Shown: piece after piece, positions 12,501-24,337 of the stretch | Position numbering within the stretch: the first letter of the stretch is position 1 | Layout: every line of letters starts with the position of its first letter | NCBI GenBank assembly: GCA_012845835.1 | Contig: JABAKD010000021.1 | Location: 300,001 to 364,000 of the forward strand | Source: Undaria pinnatifida | Taxonomy: Eukaryota; Sar; Phaeophyceae; Laminariales; Alariaceae | Reading direction: 5' to 3' | Length of the DNA stretch: 64,000 nucleotides | The notes under the pieces: generated by a model | Databases searched by the model: none | Seen by the model: the letters and a program-made list of their open reading frames with translations, nothing else | Told to the model about the DNA's origin: nothing | Program-made: the position numbers and the translations under genes

Positions 12501-15500
12501 TGCCGCGGTGGGAGTCGTGCGATCTGCACGCTCATTGTAGCATTTTTTCCCCCAAGGTTGGATGTGTGCTCTAAATGTGCAGGCTCTGCACAACATATCA
12601 TAACGGCAGCTACAGGATGCCGTAGATGATCTGAATGATTTAGGTCGTCATCTATCTATATATAGATTATCTAGATCGTGATCTGTCTATAGATATAGAT
12701 GATCTAGATCGTGATCTGTATATACATTATCTAGGTCACGATTTTTCTATAGATGATCTAGATCGTGATCCGTCTACAGATGATCTAGATCGCGGTCTGT
12801 TTGTAGATGATCTACAGTAGGTCGTGATCTGGCTACAGATTATCTAGATCGTAATCTGTCTATAGACGATCTAGATCGTGATCTGTGTATAGACGATCTA
12901 GATCGTGATATGTCTGTAGATTATCTACATCGCGATCTGGCTGTAGATGTTCTAGATCGTGATATTTCCGTAGATGATCTAGATCGTGATGTATCTATAG
13001 GCGATCCAGATTGTGATCTGTCCGTAGATGATCTAGATCGTGATCTGTATATAGATGACCTAGATCGTGATCTGTCTATAGAATATCTAGATCGTGATCT
13101 CTCCATAGACGATCTAGATTGTGATCTGTCGGTAGATGATCTAGATCGTGATCTATCCATAGATTATCTAGATCGTGATCTGTGTATTAATTATCTTGAT
13201 CGTGACCTGTGTATGCATAATATGTACCATTATCGGCCTATAGATGATATGTACCATGATTGATCTGCCTGAGGTGTGCACTCCCCCCCCCCCTTGATTC
13301 CTACAGGAGTGAGGACTACGACAACACCAAAGCAACGTGAAACACATCAAATCGAAAAACGTTTGTCGAGAAAAAAAAAAGTAGGTATCTTGTCCTCACC
13401 CGGCAATGCAGCCGCAACGTTGGACTCTCTTTTCAGGCGTGTGGATAGCAGCGTACGGGCGACAGCACTAAATATAAGTGAGGCCAAAAAAACAAACAAC
13501 GCTTGTCGAGAAACAAAAAGAATACCTGGTATTTTGTCTCCTTCCTGCGATGCAACTGCAAGGTTGCAGCGTACGGACGACAACACCAAAGCATCGTGAG
13601 ACAAAAAGAAACTATTAATAACAGCGCTTGTAGATAAAAAACGTAGTGGGTATTTCGCCTTATTGCGGCGGTGAAACTACAATGTAAGACTTGTGTCGCT
13701 GTAATGCAACCATGTTTATCGTTGGCTCGCACTCCCGACCAACCGCCGACCGAGCAGCTTTTGGAACTCGTGGAATCTCAAGGCGGGTCGGCGGCTAGGC
13801 GGGCGTGGGTGAACGACCTCAGCCGACGGTTTCAAACCGAAGATTTCGACGGCAACGGAGAGCTACCAAAGTGAGTCCTTTAGCAAAAAAAATAATGCTC
13901 GCAGTATCTTGGAGTGCAATAATGTTACTGCTCTGAGTACTCGAGTACTGGAATCCTGTAGCAAGAAGCGGAAAAGCCGGTCCAAGCCGTATTTCTTCTT
14001 TTCTCTCAGCAACCAGCCGGTGGGGGTCCGTGCGGGCGGTATCGACCAGGGGATCAAATTTTTCGTCCCCGGGGTGTCGGAGTTTCAGACAATGGAAGGG
14101 CTTCTGTTCGAGGGTGATAATTGTTCCTCCCTGGGTGCGGCGGGACCTCGACGATGTCCCGAGCGGAAGCTCTCGCCGCGCGCTTACTCCATGAGCCCCA
14201 GTTAAGCAAATCAATCAACAATCAGCCGATAGGGTTGGGTTTCCCACACCATGCGGGGCAGTATCGACCCCGGGGAACACCGTTTTCGTCCCGGAGGTAT
14301 CGAAAGTTGCAGGCAGATGGAAGTATTTCTTGTCCGGGGATGAGATACTGTTCTCCCCGGGTGCGGCTAGATCTCGACTTTGCCCCGAGAGGCAACTCTC
14401 GCCGTGCGCTGGCTCCATGAGCCCCAGCATATTCAGCAATCAGCCGGCACGGGCGGGGCTTCGACACTTTGCGGGGCGGTACCGGCCCGGGGGATCACCG
14501 TATTTGTCCTAGGGTTGTTGGAGTTGAAGATTATGGAAGGATTTCTTGAGGCTATATCCTCCCCGGATGCCAATGGATCCATGAGCCCCAGCTAAGCAGA
14601 GATCAGCCAATGGGATAGGGCTTTCAACACCGCGTGGGATCGCGTCGACCCGAGGGATCGCCGTTGTTGTCCCCAATTGATGGGAATTGTAGATATATGG
14701 AGGGGATTTTGAACCGGGGATGGGACCCTATCCTTCCCGGGTGCGGCGGAACCTCCGTGGTCTTACGGCTGGAACGTTCGCTCCTGTTCAGCGTCAACCT
14801 TCAAGAAAGTAACCCGAGGCCTCTGGCAATGGTTTCACAGGCCAATCAGCGGCCTGCATCATTTTTTCAAAATGTAAGCCGGCAGCAAGGCTGGCTCATT
14901 CGCTGTCAGGACTGGCTTCGGGGTTGTCGCGAAATTAGACCTAGTGTTCTGCTGGTTGTGTCCCCAACCCTCTCGTGCCCGTGGCGCGGAGCGGGGGCTG
15001 CGACGCTCTGGATCGACGAGACCATGATGGCAGACCAGGATACGATAAAATGTGCAAGAAGTAAAAAGAGAAGATATGGCAGAATAGCAGCATTGGATAA
15101 GACAGATGTCTGCCATCTAACAGTGTGCGGCTTTAACCTTAGCTTCGATCGTTCGTTCCTCGTGACCAAGGCTTCGGCATGGCAGTATCATACTCTAGCA
15201 TTTCTCGATTTTCACTACAACCGAGTTTGAGATTTTTATCACTCGCACGAGCAACCCTGTACCCCGCCGACCAAAATTCCCACTATAGGCGGTGTTCCAA
15301 AAGGCGCTGCATGGCTTACTGTCCCATTGCGGGTTTAACGGCGATCACCTAGCAACGTTCCCAAAAAGAATACAAATAGATAAAAAAGCAAGGGAGAACA
15401 AAAACTAAAAGAAATTTGCATCTGTGTCGTCGTCGTTTTCCCGCTGCCGCATGCCAGGGGGGAGTTTTGCCGGTGCCTGTTCGACCTAGGCGTGTCCCTA

Positions 15501-18500
15501 ACCCTGCGAGAAGGGAACCGGCTGTTTTCGGCATTACGGTCGACGGCAGAAGGTGCGCCGTCATCTGGCTTATTCTGGACAGGATGTGGCAACGGAAATG
15601 TCTCGCTATATTAGCGCTTAGCAGGTCGAAAAAAATGCCACAAAAGAGCAGAAAAAAAGTGTTTTGTATCCGTGTAAAAAGGAACATAGCTCAATGTCCG
15701 AAAGCATGCATGTATCCACGGAACACGGAAAGCCCTGGCATCTTCCTCGTCGACTTTTTCCCGGTAGCCCGCGGGAGGAGAAAAAACAAAATTGCCTCAT
15801 CTTCGCCATGTACCACGTTGTGTCGTACAAAGCCTGACCACGTGACCCGCGGCAGCCGTGGATCGCGGAAGCTCGCACTACTGCCACCACGTCGATTTTA
15901 AGATGACACACGACGCATACCTCGTAGTAGCGTGGTGATAGCAAGGTAAAGGTTTCGCCCAACCCAACCATCGGATAAACTAAAACAAAAAAGGCCATAG
16001 GGCAGCGTCTATGTTTTGGCAACCGAGTAAATGTCGTCACGCGACACACCCGTGGAAGAGTTGTGAGCTTAATCAGAGGGAGGGAAATAGCGACGAAATT
16101 TAATCGACGCTCAAAGGATCATATCACATGGCGCAAACCCGGGCTGTTGAGATAAAAGGTGCTGCTCGCAGTGTCGAGCAATGCAACAGCAGTGCAAAGA
16201 GCTGTACGACAATTTAGCTGTCGTCGACAAACATCTTTTGTCGGTGTAAATGGGGCCCAAAAGGGCTGGTTTTTCCCATCCGCCGAAGGATTAAAAAACA
16301 ACATACGTGGAAATTAACCTGACTGTGACCCTCGTTTTCCCATGTTCGCTGGCGGCTTTTTGGGTGACTGTAGGCGCGAGATACGACGATCTGATCGACT
16401 TCTTGCGGAGCAACGGCGCCAAATGGTACGAAGTGGAGCGGGACGTAGCCGACAAGGTCAGCGCGAGTGTCAGTTTCGTTTCTACACACAAGAAAAATAT
16501 GTATATATATATGTTGTCGTCGTCGTTGTCGTCGCCATCATCGTCGTCGCCGCCGTCGTCCTCGTCGTCGTCGTCGTCGTCCTCGCCGCCGTCGTCGTCG
16601 TCGTCGCCGTTATTATCGTCGACGCCGTCGTCCTCGTCGTCGTCGTTGTTGTCGTCGTCGTCGTCATCGTCCTCGTCGTCGTCGTCGTCGTCCTTGTCGT
16701 CGTCGTCGTCCTTGTCGTCGTCGTCGTCCTTGTGGTCGTTGTCGTCGCCGTCGTCGTCGTCGTCGTCCTCACCGTCGTCGTCGTCGTCGTCCCCACCGTC
16801 GTCGTCGTTGTTGGCGTCGTTGTCGTCGTCGTCATCGTCGTCGTCATTGTCCTCGTCATCGTCATCCTCGCGGCCGTCGTCGTTTTGTTTGTCGTGTATC
16901 AGTTTTGACTCCAATACGGTGTGGGGCGCGTGATACAATAGAGGTGTACCACTTTTTGGCCGTTTTCTTCCTAGATGACGGGGCTCCTTAACCCATCTTA
17001 GCCCAAATTCGCCTGAATGCCACCATTTTCGTTTCGCAATATTTTTGAGCTTGTTTTTCGATATGCGTAGGCCATGGGATTGATCATCACAATGGTTGAA
17101 CTCACTTTTCAAGTTTACCAAAAAAAAAACAGTTTGTGAGAAACACTGTCAGAAAACAAACAAAACAAAAGTGACCAGTGCATCTCCAGGAGTTGTGCTT
17201 CTTTTTTTTTTTTTTTCAAGCTTTTCGAAAAAAATGTGCAGCGTGAGCCTCATCGTTGGACCAGCAAGCTTATCCTCCACCCTTATCACCCTTATCCTCC
17301 ACGTCATCCCACGGGAGGACAGGGGTTCTTTTCGTGGGGCCAACCATTTGTGGAAGGCTTTAGCTCCTCAAACGTGGACAATTGTACGGGTATACCTGTT
17401 TCAGGACTAACGTATTCAAGTCTTGGTCGGGTTACGACATCATGTTTCGATTGAACTCCTCATGTTAGGCAGAAAATTGTTAGAACCTTCTGCACCCCTG
17501 GCTTGAAAAGGCTGAGTAGAATGTTTGTAGAATATTCTGCACTCCAGGCTTGAGAAGGTTCCTCATCTTCGGCGGAAACTTCTCAGAATATTCTGTACCC
17601 CTAGTTTGAGGAGGTTCCTCACGTTAAGCAGGATCTTCTTAAAATGTTCTGCACCCCCGGCTTCAGAAGGCTCCTCATGTTAGGCAGAATGTTCTTAGAA
17701 TATTCTGCTCCCCTGGCTTGAGAATGCTCCTCATGTTAGGCAGAAAGGTCTTGGAATATTCTGCTCCCTTGGCTTGAGAAGGCTCCTCCTCTTCCTTTGT
17801 CGCTCTTAGTTACATCAATCACAAGGGTAGAGAGCGGACCATGATAAAAAATAAAATGGAACTACAATCCCTCTCAAAGAGACGAAGAAAGCCAAGGAAA
17901 ACGAAGAAAAAAAAACCAAACCTAAGCACTTAGTCAAACTCTCCTGTGTACCTGCTTCTGCCCTAGCTTCGAGCTAATCTTTGCCACTTTGACCGTGTGT
18001 GTTGGGCGCGTTGGCGGCGCTCGGTAGGAAACCTAGACTGTCACCGCGTAGGTAGTTCTTGCTCCGTGTAATTATTTACGCAAATCATTAGCCATGTTGG
18101 GGCCAACGTATAGCGGCCTAAGGAGCAACAATTGCCACCAGGTATCAGTATGTTGTCGTATACCTTTGGACACATACCCTTCCGCAGCACAGCAGCCTGG
18201 CCGCTCGTGCGCCCGATGCTCTAATCATCAGTGAGGTTCGACACTTTTGCTTTCTGAAGTATCAAAAAAATGGGGAATAGTAATACAAAAGCGAATTTTC
18301 TGTAAAACTATTGGTGCACGGTCGTCGAGTGCGTGTCACCGGTATCTGTCCTTGTTGTACTTGTCTGGTCGCGGAATATAGACACTACCGCACAGCACCA
18401 CACTTTTCCGGTTGGGGCTTAGCCCAGCTGCAAAGCTCTGCCCAGCACGAAGCCGCGCGCCGAAATCGAACGACCCAACGTTAAAATATTCTCCCCAACG

Positions 18501-21500
18501 AACAGCCATCAAGAAAGCTCAAGAGCATTTTGCGGGCTTTGGCAGGGGTGGTTCCACCAAGAGTGTGCTACTTGGGCCACTATCCGAGCGTTCCAGCGAC
18601 TCAGAGCCAATCGCGCGAACGGCCACCGATGTTGTGCTTTTCGGTTTCACAAAATTGCATCGCTTCCATGGCATTTTTGTTACGCTAGGCCAACGAACCA
18701 AGTAGTTTGAAGGATGGTTTTTCAGTCCGTTTTTGAACGGTCGAAACTCGGTAAGGAACATGGCCGTATCCCCCTTTTACGATAGCCTTCGAGGGTGTTC
18801 GTTTAGGAACCCGCAGCAGAGAATAAAGGCGACCATCAACATCCTGCCAAACACCCCCAAGCAGTCGCCCTCCCCTGCTACGTACCAAAGCGTATGGTTT
18901 CTCGTCTGACACGTACCACAAGCAGCTAATGCGCCCCGTCTCCTCCTGCTCCGTGTCGAAAGGGATGCGTGGTCAATGGTCAGATGATCACGGCAATCAT
19001 TCGAGGAGTACGTCCTCCCGCCCCCCCCCGCCCCCCTCCCCTTCTACGCCCCAAACCTTACATGTCCTCGTCCGCCGTCGAATTTCATTACAAAAAGATT
19101 ATGCAAGCCATGGGACCGGACGCCCCCTCAAGGCGGGCTTGGTTGAACGGCATGCGGAGGCGTTTCATGAGCTTGGACGCGTTTCGAGCAGGGGTCATGG
19201 GCGCTTCGGACCTGTTGCAGGCCCTGAGGGACGGGGGGTGTTATCTTAGTCTCGAAGAAGAAGCGAAATTGCTGGACGCTTTGGAGACACAAGAATCGGC
19301 GAGGTGGGTTACCGTGTGATGCTTTACACACGAGTTGGGTGCGGTGTATTGGAAACCCGTGAAAGGCGGTATCGAATCTAGAGGGGTAGTGGCCGATTCA
19401 GGTTGGAAACCGTGGGAAAAAATGTTGGTAGCACAAGATCAACAAGTGACGACAAGCGAGAAGGGCTTCGCTTCTCTACGAAACCCTACCACTTCCAAAA
19501 CATTACCGTTGGCAAGACGGAGTGTCACACGCATCAAAGGGGGGCAATTCTTCCCAACTGATGTGCATCTGCACCACTTTTTATCGTCTGTATCATCATC
19601 TATGCTCTCCAGCCTTCTGGACAAGCCGTGGTCACAAGTGTCTTCCCTCCCCCCCCCCCGGGTATGTGCCTCCATCTTATCGTGTTCATGTTTCATCATC
19701 CCCGCTGCTGGTGGATTTTTATAGTTTGAAAAATGGCTAGCTCACGTTCTTAGACTTTCTGTACCGGAAGAAGAAAAACAAAAAGCTCATATGAATGAAA
19801 AAAATATGATACCCGCTAACCGACATTGTGGTCAAACTTGACACGAAAATCACTTCAGCTCGAAGAACGATACCACACCGAAGGAGGCGCCTCGTAGCTG
19901 AAGCTGCTGCTCTTCTTGTGCCGATGTGCTGTCACAAAACTCCGCCCAAAAAAATGAAAACTATCGTGGAATGGGGATGATTAGCGTCTACCGATGTGTG
20001 CGTTCTGGGATCGATTTCTTCTTCGAACCCGCTCTAAAAAAGATATGATACTGCGTCTGCGCTTGCTTTTCATGTTTGATCCAAAGAAAGGGTACGATAA
20101 ATGCGTCTGATTCTTGGTTTCATGCATCCGTCCCTAAACCCAAAGGCTCGATATTGAAGGAGGTGTTTCGTATCGGGAGCTGCTCTTGTTCTGCGCGAAG
20201 CACGCTGGGAGGTGGAATGATGCCCACCCAGCGCTCGCCGAGAGACTACGAGAAGCCCTCCGCAACCAGGTATCCTTAAGACCTTCGGCGGATGTGTCCA
20301 CCCATCGTTGTGTGATTTTTTTGTCCGGCTGACCGCGCTCCCCCCCTTTTTTTTGACTGGCTGACCGCGCTCCCCTCCTTTTCCATTTAGCCGAGTTGAT
20401 GACACGCTCATCAAACAGCTTAACCAGCGCTTAGCCATCTCGTAGCCAACAGCAAGCTAACAGCACGTCAAGGGCTAACGAAGCCAAGGGATAGTCAAGC
20501 CAAGGAATAACCAAGGGCTAGCGAATGGCTTTGGTAGATGTATGCAAGGTGCGATTTTAATTTTCTAGCTTGCCGCGCTCTCTCCCATTTGCCGTGAAGC
20601 CTAGTCGATGGCCCGTCCGTTAACCCTTTTAGCGCACTGCCAGCAAAACAAGCGTGAGTTATTCAGGGAGTGACCAAGGTCTTTGACGGATGTAAGCTTA
20701 GCACGACGTTGGGCTTTTTTCGGGCTCACCGCACCCACTCCCTTTTCATTTTCCCTAGCCGATGATCTTTTCCATCAACCGTTTTTGCGAAGGCGTTATT
20801 TCCGCCTGGGCGCGCCCCCACCTCGCGAAAGTCCTATGTCAGACTCCAACCATTGCGAAAAAGAAGCTAGCCTACACGGGATAAGTCACACCAGTACGAG
20901 CGACGCCGGATGTTTCTAATGCACCCTGACCCTGAATACGGGCAATTCTCCTTTAGAGGCTTGCTATAGCCGGATGTTTTTTTATTTTTTACTTTACGCC
21001 GGGCCTGAATATGGGGACATACTGTTCAGAGATTCTCGAAAGCCGGATGTCCTTTTTTTTTCATGTACCGCGGCCCTGAATAAAGGAAACACCCTCCTTA
21101 AAGATTCGCTGAAGCCCGGGTTACACAGCCGTGCTATAAACCGTGGGGACCTCATCTGAGTCTCTTTGCGCATTTTGGGTGAAAACTTTGTGACTGGTTG
21201 AACTCCTCAAGAGTGGATCCACCGATTAGCATGGTCGTTTTGCGAGTATATTAAAAAAAAAATTGATAGCGCATATAATCGTTGGTCGGGTTTGGCGTGA
21301 AGGAATGTTTTCGAAGTCGTGTTTCGGGTAACGGTGATGATATTGCGGACCCTCGTGGTTAGTAACTCAGAAAGTTCTTAGAAACTGCTTCTCCCCTGGG
21401 GTGGGATTACTCTTTTTTAGAGATCGTTCCAGTCGAACGGCAAGAACTCTAACGCCGGACGAAAAGCACGCTTGGTGCGACAGGGAGACGGCACTTGCGG

Positions 21501-24299
21501 TACGACAAGGGAGGGATTGCAAAAAGCAAAACCGAGAGAGTCTAACATTGCTGCCCTCGCGTGCGTCTGATCGATCGCAAGGCCAAGACGGGAGCCGACG
21601 TTCGGAGACTGTTTCGAAGCCTGGATCACGATCGAGACGGCTTCATTGGTCGCAAGGATTTTAGGGTGGGTTTTCAAAGAAAGGCGCACCAATAGTGTCA
21701 ATGTTATGATAGGGCAGGGTATACCTTGAGACGCTGTATTCGTAGTCGACGCGGCCCATGGCGTGTTTTGCTTCGTACGTCGGTCGGTCGGTCAGTCGGT
21801 CGGTCGGTCGGTCGGTCGGTCGACATTTCATTAATTTTCTTGCCATTCAACAATTTCCACAATCCATGAGGTTCAGCACGCTTGCTCCGATATGGGTAAA
21901 GTATCTCTACGTACACACGTTTTGGATGGACCGACCGTTTTTGAAAATGGCAGGGCATCTTAACCCAAAATAGATGCAATTTCGTTTTGTTTTTTTTTTC
22001 GTTTTTTTCCCTCGATAGTTTTCGTTGAATACCTAACCCTGTTTTGATTTTTGGTTTTGATCCAACTCCTGAAGTGAGCACTCCTAGAACAACGAATTCG
22101 TTTTCGTCGTCGATCACTCCCAACCCTGCCTTAGGTGCAAAAAAAAACATCGTTTTCTGCACTGGATGGTTTTTTTGCTGCACCCGTGACGAAATAGGCT
22201 GACCTGGCGACCCAATGCACAATCAATCCCCGTGGCCCAGGTGTTTGGTGGAACAGAAATGGAACCACAACGCCGAGGGGTACGATACAATAGATCATCG
22301 CTTGAGGGCTACCGTACCAACAAAAAAAAATAGGTCCACCGTCAACCAGCAACCTTCTGGCCGAACCGCGGTACTGTGCTGCCTCTCTCGTAGGATGCAT
22401 CCCATAAGACCTAACATATTGGGTTCCATACTTGTAGGAAGGATTGTTTAGTACGGAGCGCATTCTTTTTTCTTTTTGCCCCGCCGCCCTTCCCCCCGCC
22501 TAGCGCGGGGGAAGCTGATTTGGCTCGCTTCACTCGCATGACTTAAGTCGAGAAGTCGGCTGAACATCAGCTGGTTTTACCAACCGACTTGCCGACTAAA
22601 GTCGCTTAGTTGGCTACCGGTACCTACCGATTAGTTTTTAGTCGTGAAATTATGCCAACTCACAGCTCTACGAAGCAACCTGTGCATACAACGATCAAAT
22701 TAGTTTAGATTGTCTCCCCTCTGCCTCATACGTACTGTGCCTTTATTTCGTTGGGAAAAGCAATCGGGCAAAAAAAATTGTGTGGGATCCGCTTTGCGGT
22801 ACCAATGGGATACAAGCTACCAAGCAGAGCCCGTAGCATGGCCATCTAGTCGGCGCCAGTAGGATACGAAGTACCTGGTACCAAGCAGAGCCTGTGGCAT
22901 GACCATCTAGTCTACCCCCGGGCACGTCTTCTTTCTTCCGTCAAAACTCAATCGGGCCGCGCAGATCACCCTCAGCCGGCTGGGCCTGAGGGGCGATTCC
23001 ACAGAGGAAGAAGAAGCACTGATGGATGCGCTCGACGCCGAAGGGTCGGGTCTGGTGCGGTACGGCGATTTTGCCTCGTTTTTCACCGACACCGCCCCCC
23101 TGTCCAAGGCGGAATCCGACCTAGCAGAGAGGTGGGCCTTGCATGGAGGGGGGGTTGAAAACAGGGATGCCACTGCCTGCACACCGGTAACTCGCGGTGT
23201 CTACTGGTAACACGCTTCGGTGGTAGGAACTAACAACACTGAAATCTCCTGAACTTGTCAGATATTTCCACTTTCGAGGCATACTGCTATAATGTACTTC
23301 GTAATACTATATAATACTGAGATAATGTACTTCGCAATACTATATAATACTGAGATATCATGAATTCTATCAGCCCCCCCTCCCCCCCCCCCCCACAGCG
23401 TCGCCTGCTGCCATGTTTGGGTATTATTGGACATTACAAACGTGTTGAACTTTCATCATCCCTCCCCTGTCATAATATACGGAAGAAACGTAATGAGCGC
23501 CCAAATGTTGGGGGAATCTTTGTTAGGAATAGGAACGGCGCTCCGTCGCGAAAGGATGCCTGGTCAACTGTCAGGGGACTAAGGCAAGCAACTAACGAGT
23601 GCGCTCCCCCCCGCCCCCCGCCCCCCAATACCATGACAAGGAGGCGTGTGTACTCCTCCTGGCAATGGACAGTTCGGAATAAACAGTGCTGTGACCGAAT
23701 GCCGCTTTCTAGAAATTATATCGTCCCCCTCGATTGTGGAAAATAACTAACTCTTTCACCAACATGCAACCGCACACACTACACCTACATACGTGTAGTG
23801 ATCTTGGTTTCTTCCTGTTATCAACAAGAGTCGCACGGTACATGCTGCAGGCTGTGCGAGAGCTTGGAAGTAGAAGGAGGCGGTGGACCCGGAACAGTCC
23901 TCGGTACGCTTCGGAAACGGTTCGTGCAAGCCGATCGTGCGAAGAACGGTTATCTGGACCGGGCTCAGTTCCGACGGGTCCTTTTGAGCCTACCAGGCAC
24001 AGCGAATCTCACAGTGAGTTGGGATACAACACGACGTGGCCTAAACTTCGGCGTATTGGTTCCTAAACCTGCCAGGCGGTACGACTCTCTCGACGGGTTG
24101 GGCTACTATACAACCTGTACAACGCGTGGTGTGTGATTCGACTGCCTTGCTCTTAGGCAAAGCACGCGACCGTTACCGTTGATTTGCGCGTATCTACTCC
24201 GCCCCTCCACCTTGCCAAGCAATGCCGGGGCGATCAGATATTTTCGAACCTCGAGAGCACACGTTGTGTGGCACCACCGCCGCCCACCCGCATCTCCCG

Positions 24300-24337
<38 letters not shown>

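Noticed and set aside
12910-13263. 117-codon DLDRDLS repeat protein
   Set aside because: Reads a degenerate 27-bp satellite inside family G. EF-like DxDxD spacing is coincidental, with no Gly or helix pattern.
14634-15230. 198-codon plus-strand frame, with a possible exon at 14693-14873 in fitting phase
   Set aside because: Exon 6 at 16381-16456 fits phase equally well, completes the EF loop correctly and matches the linker of exon 4; the 14.7-kb frame is part of the four-copy array.
16307-17121. Ser-, Val-, Arg- and Asp-rich frames of 120-276 codons
   Set aside because: Created by the GTC trinucleotide array.
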